Of a stretch of 64,000 bases of DNA, positions 11,737-22,519 are shown piece after piece. This DNA comes from Apostichopus japonicus (taxonomy: Eukaryota > Echinodermata > Holothuroidea > Aspidochirotida > Stichopodidae), in assembly GCF_037975245.1 (NCBI RefSeq), contig NC_092576.1, positions 22,445,611 through 22,509,610 on the forward strand, written 5' to 3'. The first letter of the stretch is position 1. Every line of letters starts with the position of its first letter. Below the pieces are notes generated by a model that had not been told where the DNA came from, ran no database searches, and worked only from the letters and a program-made list of their open reading frames with translations. The position numbers and the translations under genes are program-made.

Positions 11737-11943
11737 TTACAGGTGCTCAGGAAAGAAGTACAAATAAACAAACGCTTCAATCGTTTTTTGTGGTGGACAG
11801 TCTCTGAAGGATGAAGCTGCTGCAAAAAGTGTCTGGTCCATTCTATTTGATAGCTTGCTAGCTGTTTTGTTCAGCATCTGAGAGGGTGCTACATCAAACA
11901 AAATTCCACAAAAGAGGTGGTATCTTTGATATCTCACTGTCAA
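11737..11943 (-). CDS. Frame-shifted linker segment of the XPG/CXC-like gene
   Basis: This 68-codon open frame overlaps the end of the N-terminal segment and continues the protein with a helical, uncharged/basic mix (APSQMLNKTASKLSNRM and following residues). A third frame then covers about 11700-11825 with KKRLKRLFICTSF, which resembles the position where related proteins have a Lys/Arg-rich Leu helix. Two frame changes within about 240 bp make this the most damaged part of the gene. Confidence 0.5.
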   Translation of the reverse strand: MTVRYQRYHLFCGILFDVAPSQMLNKTASKLSNRMDQTLFAAASSFRDCPPQKTIEAFVYLYFFPEHL

Positions 11944-13108
11944 CAGAGAAATTACACAATGCTACAGAAGGTTTGTTGTCAATGAAGTACTTGGAGCAAT
12001 TAACTGATGCAGTCTGCAGATCACTTGATACAAGACAATGATTAAAGTAATCACTTCTTTCAGCTGATGACTGGCTCATTTGCAAACTCTCTACTGAAGC
12101 CTGTAATATCTTTCTTTCTCTAGTGAACGAAAACAGAAGTTTATGCAATGAAGAAATGACATCACTTCCACAACGTCTCAACATTGTTCCAAGTCTTCTT
12201 TCATTAGTAACATGTGAACAAACAATACAGTCACCAATTGCAGCTTTTAGGTAGGATAGTAATTGAACAGGATTTTTCTTTTGGGATATAATATTGCCTA
12301 TAGATGCCGTAGGAGAAAACTGATCAAAAGCAGATTCATAGTATTTATACACTGTTTCCAGTAGAACTGGTTCATCCTTTAATAGACGACCACCAACAAA
12401 CTGAATTGTGTTTGATAGAGCACGTGCATTGCTATCAGTGTGTTCAAAATAGCAACATGACTCAATTGAGTCTGAAAGATGTTCCTTAGACGATCTTACT
12501 CTGTCACTGTACTCTCTACTTTTACTGAATCTTATTACAGCTTGATAACATGTGTTACAAAGACTGTTCACATTTTCATTGTACTCTGCTTGCATTCTTT
12601 CGGCAACAAAATGTTTAATGGTACTTGTATCAGTAAAGTTTCTCAAAGTACATGTGAAAGATGTTGAGCACACAGTGCACCTATTCCAAGTTCTGGTTAC
12701 CAAGTTGTAGTGGCTGTGGCAAAGAAATATACCTGACTGACTGCTGCAAATGTCAACAGCAACTTGCTTTTCCAAACTGAACAGTTCTTGCAATTTTTCC
12801 GGTTTAATTATCTTGGCAGTTTGATGCACTCTTTCTTCTTTGTTACAACAATTAGGAATCTGGCAAAAATTTGAGGCTTTCCGTTTATTTGCTGCAAATT
12901 CACTTGATTTCATCAATCTCTTTTGACATGCATAACATATACATGAGTGATCAGATATGTCTCTTTCTCCTAATATGATGAGTAATTTAGTGTGCTTTGG
13001 CATTGCCTGTTCAGCATGCCAATAGCGAGTTTTTGATTCATGGCAAACAGCACAGGGACCTGTAGCCCTATCAGGGTGGTATAAACTACAAGAACTGTCC
13101 TTTGGCAT
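11894..13108 (-). CDS. N-terminal Cys/His-rich segment of the XPG/CXC-like gene
   Basis: About 404 codons from the first ATG (13106-13108); the open frame extends a few codons upstream without an ATG. Paired cysteines and histidines suggest two or more zinc-binding modules: CAVC and CICYAC near residues 20-60, then CQIPNC, FLCHSH, CTVC and LCNTC over about residues 80-185. The C-terminal half is helical-looking and contains RRLGTMLRRCG. The frame stops just after PLLWNF, and the next overlapping frame continues, so a frameshift lies near 11900-11940. Function is unknown; a DNA-binding role is only an inference from the cysteine pattern and the transposon-like context. Confidence 0.65.
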   Translation of the reverse strand: MPKDSSCSLYHPDRATGPCAVCHESKTRYWHAEQAMPKHTKLLIILGERDISDHSCICYACQKRLMKSSEFAANKRKASNFCQIPNCCNKEERVHQTAKIIKPEKLQELFSLEKQVAVDICSSQSGIFLCHSHYNLVTRTWNRCTVCSTSFTCTLRNFTDTSTIKHFVAERMQAEYNENVNSLCNTCYQAVIRFSKSREYSDRVRSSKEHLSDSIESCCYFEHTDSNARALSNTIQFVGGRLLKDEPVLLETVYKYYESAFDQFSPTASIGNIISQKKNPVQLLSYLKAAIGDCIVCSHVTNERRLGTMLRRCGSDVISSLHKLLFSFTRERKILQASVESLQMSQSSAERSDYFNHCLVSSDLQTASVNCSKYFIDNKPSVALCNFSVDSEISKIPPLLWNFV

Positions 13109-16100
13109 GGAAGCTGACAAAATAGTACTTACCTGTTACAAAACTAGAATGTCAAAACTTATTTATGCCTTCGTTATAAATTTCCGTTAAAAGTTATGTT
13201 ACAAAAAGAATGAATGATTGCAATGCACTCTACCATAAATATATGCACTAAGTACACTTACAAGGAGATGTAATAGTTATTGTAAGATGGTCAGCTCTTA
13301 CATAAAGTTTTCTTTTGCACTATAGTTTTACTTGTTTATTAGTATTAGTGTACAGTGCTCACTGTACAGAGGGCTATGCATTTGTACAGTGTGTGTATTT
13401 AGATGTTGCTCGTGGTGGTAAAAGGAGGGGGATTAAGATTTCTCCTTCTGGGTTGCTAAGCAACTATCTTTGTTCTTCCTGGAAATTAGCCCTCACAGGA
13501 AATGGGGTCTGAGTATAGTGTATATATTATAGGAACAAAGGAGTTTTGTGAGGGTATAGGGAGTCAGGCAGTTGGCCATAAGTATTGGAGCAAGACAGTT
13601 GCACAAGAGGAGATATATATAGTTTTAATGCTGGATAGTTTGTTTTAAACCTTAATTTACAAGTTCAATTTACTGCAGTCCTTATCATTTTATGGAAGGA
13701 GTCATACTCTACTGACAGTCTGGGACATTATTTACTATAAAGAATATTATTTACTTAGAGGATATAATTTTACCATAAAGGATATTCCGGGACACCATTT
13801 GTTATAACTGACATTATTTTACCACAAGGATATACACATTATTTTACTGGAGGATAGCCTGGGACTCTATTGCTAATTAATTAAAGGATACTATTTTGTT
13901 GGGATCAGACATTATACCATTTATCTGTTCAACTCTTTACCGATGTCGTGGAATACTGTATCTGATGTCGTGGAAGACCTGTACCTGATGTCACCAGCAC
14001 GCAGACTCACCAGAACAGCTTTATAAATTAAGTGTATTTACTTTACTTTTGGGTGTGCACCTCACTACTGTAAGTTGTTTTATTTAATTCTTTGACTGGG
14101 CCCAGGTCATCTGTATTGTATATTGTTTGTTATTCATAATTATAATTTCTTTTGATCCAATCCAGTTGAGTTTTCTATTTTTTATGTGTCTTGCTCTGTG
14201 TTTGGTCCCCACACCAAACCCAGAGTTCTCTGATCAAGAAAAACATTTATTTTCAGTGGCAAACACCCTTACATTATGATGGTGAGAATGGCTTACTGAA
14301 TGATTGTTTGAGCAGCCAATTACAAAAACTGTTCTCTATACGGACTCGCACATCAACTTAACACAATGTATGAATAGTACAAGTTATTGTCCTGACATAC
14401 AAACCCATACACTATAATTAGGACTTCAGAACATACTAGGCTACTACTAGGCTAGAACTTGTGCTACAAAGCTACCAGGAGCCTGCAGTATGCATAACAC
14501 TATTAACAGCAATGTTTGCCTAAGCATTAGCCTCTTACTTCTAAGGTTTTAAGAAGGCATCCAGATTTGTAGCATCTGCTACACTAGTAGAAATAAATCT
14601 AAAAATAAATCTAAGTCCACAATGCCATTAATGCCACTTTTAAAAATGTTGCACATTAAAAATGTTGCACATAAAAATGTTGCACCTAGTCTTATACGAA
14701 GCTCAATACAGTAGGCATAGGCCTAGGTCTTCAGAAAGAAAAAAGGACCTGGGTCAGCCAGGCCACAGTGGTACGAATACGATTAGAACTAACATATAGC
14801 CTACGTTTAACAAGTGCATGAAATTAAAAAAAAAATATGCAGTCACAACTAAATTTTATCTAGAGTTGGGAATGTACTACTAGTTTTGGTTTTAAGGTGC
14901 CGAACGCGTCTGATGAGTTACAGTTCAGTCTAGCCTAGGCTAAGCCTAGTCAAGAGTAAGAGTACTAGAATTTGCTATGGCCAACCATTTTGTAATACTT
15001 TCGGTCGGTAAGTTATGCTGTGGTAAAGCTTGACAACACTGTGCTAAGGTTAATTAATAAATGCATTCAGTTGTCAATCAGTTTTAGTTTGACGAGAATC
15101 AAACAGTCCAACTATTACAAAGTTGTAGATCTGAAGACTGAAGTTTTCTTACCAATACCAGCGACAATTCGACTAGCCTAGGCCTACGCAAGATTACATT
15201 AGGCCTAAGTTGAGTTAATTTTAACACTAGGCTTGTGCTTCATGTACGTACAGTAAATAACCTAACGTGTACACGTACGGCAAATAAGCTACAGAAAAGC
15301 AGTCACCAGGGCCATTAAATTAGCTGAACGATTTGACACAATTACTATTGGTGAACAAACATGAAACCTCTCCCTGTAACTAAAATACGTCTTATGAGTA
15401 TGCCTACATGTTTAAATGCGCATTTTGACTTATGGGACGCAAATGGCACAGATCCAAAGCACGATATACCTACCTTACTCGCCTCCACTAGTGGCTCGGT
15501 AGATGCGGAGAGAAATTGTTCCTTCTCAATATTCATATACTTATCTCAGGTGATTGACGTTTCTCCGCCTTCGTAAGTCTATTTAGGGCGGTACCTCACC
15601 AAATTTGGTTACATCAACCTATTATATATACAATTTGACATGAATAAACAAACCAGACGACCCCTTAGCAACGCTCGCTTATGTTTCACGGGTTACGAGG
15701 ATGAAGTACATCCGGGTCTACTTTGGCGAGTTGAAAATTGCGCAATAACGGTCGTATTTTGAGGTCAGCTCTCCGACTGGAGAAATAGGGTTATCATGTA
15801 GAAATGAAGGCTAATTTGTTTGACTACAACTATATATACCATGGACAATACATCACGTGAATTTTTAATTTCTATTAAAATGTTAATATTAAGTTTAAAA
15901 AATATCAGCGACCAACTCGCATAGATGGAAGCTGTACGGTAGCCTAGAAGAAGAAACAAATACAAGCCAGAAAAAGAAGTATCTTTACAATTTTGCCAAT
16001 ATCCAACTGTATATCAAGAAGAAAAAACTAAATAGTGTTTATAAATTATGACAACCACTTCCTGAGTGCACTTACCTCAAAGTTGCCAGATTGAACGTTC

Positions 16101-17235
16101 AGTAGAAATTCACGGTCAAATAGACTCCAACAGACTACATGGAAAATAATGAACATGGTCCATTAGTACTCATATAGGCCTACATAATATTTATGTTATT
16201 GTTCACGATCACCTAAGTGAATGTTTAATGGTTGAGTCGTTTTCCGCACAATTCTCTCTCTATTGAGTTACTCCGCTTACCACTTCTGTCAACGGATACA
16301 CATTGCCTTCAGAATGTTTAAGACGTTGATATGTTCACAACTCTAACTTTAATAATTGCTTGCAATCTGCAACATTTTAAGAATGTGTTTATGACTTTAA
16401 GCTTGATCGTATTTTACTTAATAATACGACTTTGCTGCAAACATGGACAGTTAATTTAAGAAAGACCAAACACATTGCTTTGATATATTTAGGGGAAAAA
16501 AAAGATAATTTTCTTGTAATATCACACATATTTAGAAGTCCACATCATTCCGAAGTTCAAACCACAGTCGAAGGAGTTTTGGGTGATAGGCAATGGAAGT
16601 CAAAATTATCCATTCTGTTACATGGAAATCAATCTCAGTCTATTGTTACTAACTCGAGAGATGCCGTTACATTTCATCAAATTTAAAATATATTGACTGA
16701 ATGAGTCTTTATGCATTATATTAAGGTATGTGCTAAAATGAGTGCTCTGGATATGGTCTTCGAACTAAGGCTATCATAATCTTCTTGATTATTAGTCTTT
16801 AAAATCTGATACACTTGATTAGTTTGAAATTAGAAATAAAGTCATTCACTACGTTATTGTCAGAGTTGCAAAGTATCACTGAATTAAATAAAAAGAAAAG
16901 GAACACATGCATTTACTATACGGAATGCTATAATGACTTGTTTTGAACATGCTCAACAATTTCAACAATATTGGAAAACTAACAACTCTAGCCACCAGAA
17001 AGACACATTGGTATTCGGTTGTAAAATAGCGCAAAGATTCTGAAGCCATTTAATTAAACAATTTACAGGACATCGTTCTTTGTGGGGAAGAAATCTCCTT
17101 CATTCTCCTATTACAATGAAATCAAATTATTAAATGTAGATAAATAACGTTTACTTGTTTAATGTCCATCACTGAATGTGAAGAATAACTAAATATTATG
17201 ATTCACTTCCTTATAAACTGCATTACACACAATGC
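13109..17235. other. No convincing gene; weak LTR-like segment inside
   Basis: AT-rich sequence upstream of the XPG/CXC-like gene. A perfect 10-bp inverted pair, TGTACAGTG/CACTGTACA, lies near 13351-13371. The stretch from about 13360 to 14274 begins near a TGT and ends in TTACA followed by a TGGTGAGAATGG block that faintly resembles an LTR/primer-site junction, but no partner LTR or target duplication was found. 14.4-15.2 kb is rich in GCCTAGGCC-type strings. Confidence 0.4.
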
Positions 17236-17562
17236 TGATTTACCTTTAATGTTCCTTGACCTCATGTCTATAGGAAGTGACTCCGATGAGAAGGAGAGAG
17301 GCAACGTGCAACCTGCGAACCTTTTGAGTAGAAATGAAGATATGAGTTTAGCTATCGAACAGAAGAAAAATAAGTGTTTCAATTTTATCAAGACACCATA
17401 AACCTTCCAACTACTTGGAAGCCCGATGACTCTGTTTGGTAAAACACAAGTTTTGCACTAGCCCATTAGAATAGAATATGTGTCACTTGACTGTTATGAA
17501 GAGTGTTATATGTTATATAAGGGAATTATATATTATCTAAACATTATACTTCTGACAGGCGG

Positions 17563-17841
17563 GTGCCCTTACATGTTATTGTTAATGTTGTCCTGTGTAA
17601 CCCGCTTACGCGCGTTACACGCGCAGAAACACCTTTATCTGTTTATATCGTAAGCCCCATGCACCTTGACCTAGAGAAAAATGACGATAAACTTCCAAAG
17701 AGGGAAAAATTAAACTATAAGTTTTCCAAGTTTTTTATTGAGCTGTTATTGAAATGTAGTGATAATAGACTAGGCAACTGTGATAAAAGAGTAGAACTTA
17801 TGAAAGAGCATATTTTGCATTTATGCAGCTGCATAATTTAG
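17563..17841 (+). CDS. Unrecognised open frame upstream of a retroelement remnant
   Basis: A 92-codon open frame with a hydrophilic, Lys/Glu-rich central part (DLEKNDDKLPKREKL) and a C-terminal Cys-containing helix. It lies about 120 bp upstream of the Ty3/gypsy-like RNase H remnant, so it could be debris of the same retroelement. I do not recognise it, and it may be non-functional. Confidence 0.2.
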   Translation: MPLHVIVNVVLCNPLTRVTRAETPLSVYIVSPMHLDLEKNDDKLPKREKLNYKFSKFFIELLLKCSDNRLGNCDKRVELMKEHILHLCSCII

Positions 17842-17958
17842 TTTTTAATAAAACGCCTGTTTAAATACTACACCGAACTATGCTACAGTATTTAATGGGA
17901 AGCTGATGATGTGAGTAAGTCGGTTGAGTCGTGTGGCGGAAGTTATCCACCATGTACG

Positions 17959-18275
17959 TTCAAACTTGCAGTAGATGCCAGTGATGATGCTGCTCGTGGA
18001 GTATTACTTCAAGAGACGGATTAAGTAAATAACCACCCAGTTTGACAACAGAAAAATAATTTTACGGTTGAAAAAGAAACGTTAGCATCACTATTGACTT
18101 TATACGGTATTTTGATGTAGACTTAAATGTAGTCAAGTTTCCGATGATTGTGTGCAATGATGATAATGGATTAACATTCATCAATGTTGAGATGGAGTTT
18201 CAGTTTGCAAGAGTATAGTTTGGAGATGAAGCATTTTCGAAATGTTATTGCTGATGCCATTTAATGAGTTGCTTA
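17959..18275 (+). pseudogene. Ty3/gypsy-type LTR retrotransposon RNase H remnant
   Basis: In the frame starting at 17959, FKLAVDASDDAARGVLLQE matches the start of the gypsy RNase H domain, with the catalytic Asp in VDAS. FTVEKETLASLLTLYGI follows at the expected distance (the normal EKE-LA block), then a degraded VCNDDNGLTFIN block where gypsy elements have the TDH-x-PL segment. Stops interrupt it several times, and no integrase, protease or LTR could be tied to it. It is a dead fragment. Confidence 0.6.
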
Positions 18276-18729
18276 CGTTTCGTTAATGTCAGTTACTCTA
18301 TACAACTATGTCGATGTACTAAGTTAAAACAGTACGATAACTGTCAAAAAAAAGAGAAAGTTCTCATCACACTCTAACTTTCTTCTTGTAATAGGGGGAG
18401 TTTTATGATACAGTCAAATATGTATTTTGAAATCTTTACGTTCCCTGAAAGTTCCCACAATTTTCTTACGTTCCAATAACTCTCGAGAATGAATCTGAAT
18501 TTTCTGTAATTTTCACCGCACTGTATATTAGTGATTAAGTCTACATACAGAATGTGTGTTTCCATTTTGATGAATCGTTAAATGAGAGTACGCCAGAAAC
18601 ATTTACAACATAGCTGAACTGGTATGCTTGAATCTTTGCGCAAGCAAGATAGAGATTAATATCACCGCCAGAAAACCGTCTCATTGCTTTTATTGTGTTC
18701 GGAAGCCATTATTGTAGTTGCTCAGCCTA

Positions 18730-18950
18730 AGCCTCATATCAACGGTTGTCAGTGTTCATCAAGTTATAAAGTATATAAAGTTTGGCAGTAAATCTAAAAG
18801 AAAAATATTAATGGTATTAAAATTAATCAGGTTCATATATCCGAAAGCAATTGTATTAATTTTCTGGGAGTCTGGCTTGATACTGAAGTATCTTTTCACA
18901 AACATATAAGTGAAAAATGTAGAAAAGCCGTGCACACTTTGTATCGCTTA
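18730..18950 (+). pseudogene. LINE reverse transcriptase fragment, upstream part
   Basis: The frame containing FGSKSKRKNI, NCINFLGVWLDTEVSF and KCRKAVHTLYRL resembles the region after the reverse-transcriptase core in CR1/Jockey-type LINEs, where FLG-x-x-(L/I)D is typical. It breaks off exactly at the TTA target copy (18948-18950) of the inserted Harbinger-like element. The same frame resumes at 21593 on the other side, so both parts belong to one LINE copy. Confidence 0.7.
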
Positions 18951-21589
18951 GGGAAGGCTCGCAAATTTAACCGGCGATGATCGAAGGCCCAGCCAGCAGC
19001 ACACCACTGCTCATTATGCAGCCTGCATATCACTCACGCTTGAGTGCACACACCCACGGTAACTCCGTGAAAGTAATGAGCATTGAGCTCCCAACACAGA
19101 AGCGCTGCTATTGTTTGTTAACAAAAGCGGTACTTGCCTTTTCCTGGTCTGTGGTTTTTACGTAACAATGGCACTCTGACCACAGTAGGAGATTTATTTC
19201 AAGAACGAGTTGAAATCTTCATGAACTATTTTCGTATCGAATGTTTCAAAATACTTTCAGACTTCTTTTCCTGTACAAAGTATTTTCATTCACTAACACT
19301 GATCCATCTCTCTTTTCTCTACTCGAACAGTAAGTTGGTACACCTTTCAAATTTTACGAAAGATCGAGCAAAATACTTTCGAAAAATTCACGCGAAACTG
19401 GCATAACGTGCTAAATGCAACAAATGTCATGTAAACAAGGCTCTAGTACACCCATTTATGAATAAACCATACGACCACATCTGCTGTTAAGCGGGGGAAA
19501 AAGAAAGTATTTTCTAGAATTTCCACACAAAAAAAAAGAAAAAATAATTATCCTACCATAGTTAAGAGTATAGTACATAGCCTAACCACTTCGTCAGTTA
19601 CGGATCTCACGTAACAACAAAAACACAACTAATTGTATTTTGCGAAGTTGACGTTTTCTACAAGGACATGGAAACAATAATGAGCATAGAGAAATTACCA
19701 ATTGTGTACGAACAGTAAGTTGGTACACCTTTCCAAATTTTACGAAAGAACAGGCAAAATACTTTCGAAAAATTCACGCGAAACTGGCATATCGTGCTAA
19801 AAGCAACAAATGTCATGTAAACAAGGCTCTAGTACACCCATTTATGAATAAACTATACGACCACATCTGCTGTTAAGCGGAGGAAAAAGAAAGTATTTTC
19901 TAGAATTTCCACACAAAAAAGGAAAAATAATTATCCTACCATAGTTAAGAGTATAGTACATAGCCTAACCACTTCGTCGGTTACGGATCTCACGTAACAA
20001 CAAAAACACAACTTATTGTATTTTGCGAAGTTGACGTTTTCTACAAGGACATGGAAAAAATATTGAGCATTTAGTTAATCATGCCAAGTGGCCTAAAACA
20101 TGGGATTGCAAGGTTTACTTTGATAAAGATGGCCATACTGTAGCTATTGGGGCCTTGATATCTTGCTATGTATGTATGGTATAGACTGTGCCTCGTGTAT
20201 CATGGGGAACAGATTGTTTTGTTCATGCGGATGAGTCGGTTAGCTTGAGGTGTGTTTTATATACATCCATGGTTTTACTTTGTTACGGGGATATAAATTT
20301 TCTTGAACGTCTAAGATAATATTTCGCATAACTTTACCGATCCTTTACTGACTGACCTAATTAATTCTAGAGTGGAGTCAAAATAGTTTACTCCATGAAA
20401 AGTTTTTTGGAAACGTGCCAAAAAATGTTAACAAACAGGTGTTAGACAGGGCATTTTTTTGGCATAATATAGCTACTCTAACTTGTCTCTAACAGCAGAC
20501 TGTTATTTTTGCCTGGCTCTGATGAAATACTACTATCTCAAGTAACGTTGGCAAGTTGCCAAGAAATAAATGTCACGCAATGTGATACAAAAAGTCATAT
20601 TACCCATTCATGAAGGCTTCAAACGCAAGTTTTCAAACATTGGTTCAGTGTATAGTACAATTACAGCTAGTCATATCGTTGTAGTCTAAACCGAATTTAT
20701 GCTTTATGCTAAACGATCTGAACAAACGTAATTTCTCAAACTAAATTAAAATTATATCATTCGTGACTTCGTTACAACTAAAGCCAAGTAAGTCTACTAT
20801 GAATAAGAATTATTTGGTTTCTTTATTAGCCATTCCATTTCGTAAAGCGCCATGCAATAACAATTTTTCTTGCACAAGTCGCGAACTGTTCAGGTTTTTT
20901 ACAACCCGAAAGCAGCTGCGCAACGTGAAAGTAAGATCACGCACATGTCTTAGCCTACTGTCTGACTGCATGACTCACGTGGAAGTGATTCTGCATATAG
21001 ATACGTACGAGAGTTTTAATGGTTAGGCTATATATTTACTGTCATTTCAATAAACTGTTTATAGTACGAACGAAAGAAAAGTCCCCACAGGTTTGAGAGA
21101 TTGTCTAGAGCATTGATGATGTAGGTTTTTGTGTATTAAGGGATTCAAGACCAAACGGAGTGTCTCCGTTAGTTCAATTGCAAAACACGAAAGAAAAAAT
21201 AGCGATGAAAGCGCCACGTAAAATTCATGTTACGAGCACAAACCGTCAGCAAAGTACACACAACTGTGTAGTAACTCAATGCAGTTACAGTAGCCTATAT
21301 GTAGTAGCTTTATTGATAAACAATTCTCCAACCTGCAGAGAAAATTCTATAACCCTTTTGTGTACATCCTGGACCAAAGTGACCAGTTCATTGTCTGGTC
21401 TTCTTTTGTGCATAAGAGGCTTAATTTGTGGTCTCATAGTCAAGTGCATACAACTGTCCACTGACTCCTGGAAGGCAGGAAATGTGTGCGTTCAAGCATG
21501 ACTCATTACCAGCTGGTTGCTGTGCTCATTACACTGGATAGCAACGGCTGGGCCTTCGATCATCGCCGGTTAAATTTGCGAGCCTTCCC
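18951..21589. mobile_element. Complete Harbinger-like non-autonomous DNA element, 2639 bp
   Basis: Terminal inverted repeats start GGGAAGGCTCGCAAATTTAA at the left and end with the exact reverse complement at the right; the match extends at least 43 bp, with looser similarity beyond. A TTA duplication flanks it (18948-18950 and 21590-21592). GGG termini and a TWA target are typical of PIF/Harbinger. The interior has no transposase-like frame. It shares long internal stretches with the copy at 32134-34594 and contains a 385-bp tandem duplication (19324-19708, then from 19709). It interrupts a LINE. Confidence 0.85.
19324..20093. repeat. 385-bp tandem duplication inside the Harbinger-like element
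   Basis: CGAACAGTAAGTTGGTACAC occurs at 19324 and again at 19709, and the following 350 or so bases match almost perfectly. The related element has the unit once (from 33021), so the duplication is private to this copy. No coding content. Confidence 0.85.
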
Positions 21590-22115
21590 TTAAAGGTTTT
21601 AAGCAGTTATTTAGACAGACCATCTCTATGGCAGTTGGTATATGCGTTAGTGATCCCGCAATTGGATTATTGTAGCACATTATTATTTGGCTTACCAAAC
21701 GCCTCTATCATCAAATAACAAAGGGTGCAAAATTTTGCCGCTAAGCTTATCTCATCCAAAAGGAAGTATGATAGTGCAACATATTGTTTAAAGGAGCTAC
21801 ATTGGCTTCCAATGAAATTTAGGATTCATTTCAGAGTACTTTGTATGTCATATAAATGCATTAACGGTTTAGCTCCGAGCTACTTGGTAACCTACTTTGT
21901 TGAGAAATAATCTTGATATACACTAAGGTCTGGTGTTGTGCCGGTGTATTATGTGCCCATAACGAAGAGAAAGACATTTGGGGACTGCGTTTTATCTATA
22001 GTAGGACCTAAAGAGTGGAACAAGCTGCCTCTTATCTTAAAGTAAAAACTTGTAGTGCGTCTAACATTTTTAAGACGAAACTTAAAACATCTGTTCCACT
22101 AGGCATTTCAGTGTT
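21590..22115 (+). pseudogene. LINE reverse transcriptase C-terminal fragment
   Basis: After the TTA target copy the frame reads SYLDRPSLWQLVYALVIPQL, then QNFAAKLISSKRKYD, KELHWLPMKFRI and INGLAPSYL, ending with a degraded FGD...GPKEWNKLP block. This is the characteristic C-terminal part of CR1/Jockey-group LINE polymerases (QN-AARL, LHWLPV, GLAP-YL, WN-LP). There are several stops. It joins in frame to 18730-18950 when the inserted element and one TTA are ignored. Confidence 0.8.
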
Positions 22116-22290
22116 GTGTATATACTGTATATATATAAACTTTATATATATATGTATACTTTTTTTCTGTTGCTGTTCCGTAACACTTATAACATAGTAT
22201 ACCACGTTTAGAGTTCTAAGACGTTGCGTTTATAAATCAAACAAACATTCTAACCTTAACCAAAGTCACGTTAACCAAAGTGATACTCAC

Positions 22291-22508
22291 GACAGCTCCT
22301 TTAAATGTTCAGAACGTAGCCCATAACGTAACATTGACGTAACGTCTTTCTCTGTTAGTATTCTAGGCTCCTCATTTACTTGCTCTGTCTCTATGTGTAT
22401 TTTCTCTGCCGTCAACAATTGATTCAATCTGAGTCCTGAGTGAAGTACAATAACATCTTCTTCACATTCCTTGAAAGATTTGTTAAGGCATACACTGGTG
22501 ATGGGAAT
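22291..22508 (-). CDS. Possible post-NACHT exon of the NLR gene
   Basis: A fully open 218-nt segment bounded by a strong acceptor (pyrimidine run TTTCTTTTTTCGTCAG) and a GTGAGT donor. Its 72 codons start IPITSVCLNKSFKECEE and contain VIVLHSGLRLNQLL and MLRYGLRSEHLKEL. It begins in phase 0, the phase in which the NACHT exon ends, and lies on the same strand 4.1 kb downstream. I do not recognise a domain; it is not an obvious leucine-rich repeat. It ends in phase 2, so further exons would be needed to the left, and none was found. Confidence 0.4.
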
Positions 22509-22519
22509 CTGACGAAAAA

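Larger units (their letters stand above)
7842..13108 (-). pseudogene. Frameshifted XPG-like nuclease / CXC-domain gene, probably transposon-derived
   Basis: Six minus-strand open frames overlap head to tail and read in consistent protein order, as expected for one ancestral frame of roughly 1,700 codons broken by small indels. From N to C: Cys/His-rich zinc-binding-like module, a Leu-rich linker, a region around GEWHLL, an ALDESHEM segment, an XPG/FEN1-like nuclease region, and a tesmin/TSO1-like CXC domain. I recognise this order from large families of uncharacterised, multi-copy proteins in cnidarians, echinoderms and other marine animals. The pieces overlap, so introns cannot explain the shifts; at least two fall in runs of A (A10 at 9782-9791, A7 near 10866). 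It could be a dead transposon or an element with assembly indels. The XPG-like domain makes an Academ-type element possible, but no terminal repeats were found. Confidence 0.75.

Noticed and set aside
13360-14274. Possible solo LTR (TGT start, ACA end followed by TGGTG)
   Set aside because: No target duplication and no second LTR or internal retroelement sequence could be found; the end dinucleotides alone are common in AT-rich DNA.
17240-17401. Plus-strand terminal-exon-like segment after a TCTATAG acceptor
   Set aside because: No upstream partner, no domain, and an opposite-strand segment with equally good splice signals overlaps it.
18977-21501. Several 60-113-codon plus-strand frames within the Harbinger-like element
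   Set aside because: None has DDE, helix-turn-helix or Myb-like features, and two are duplicates of the same tandem unit.
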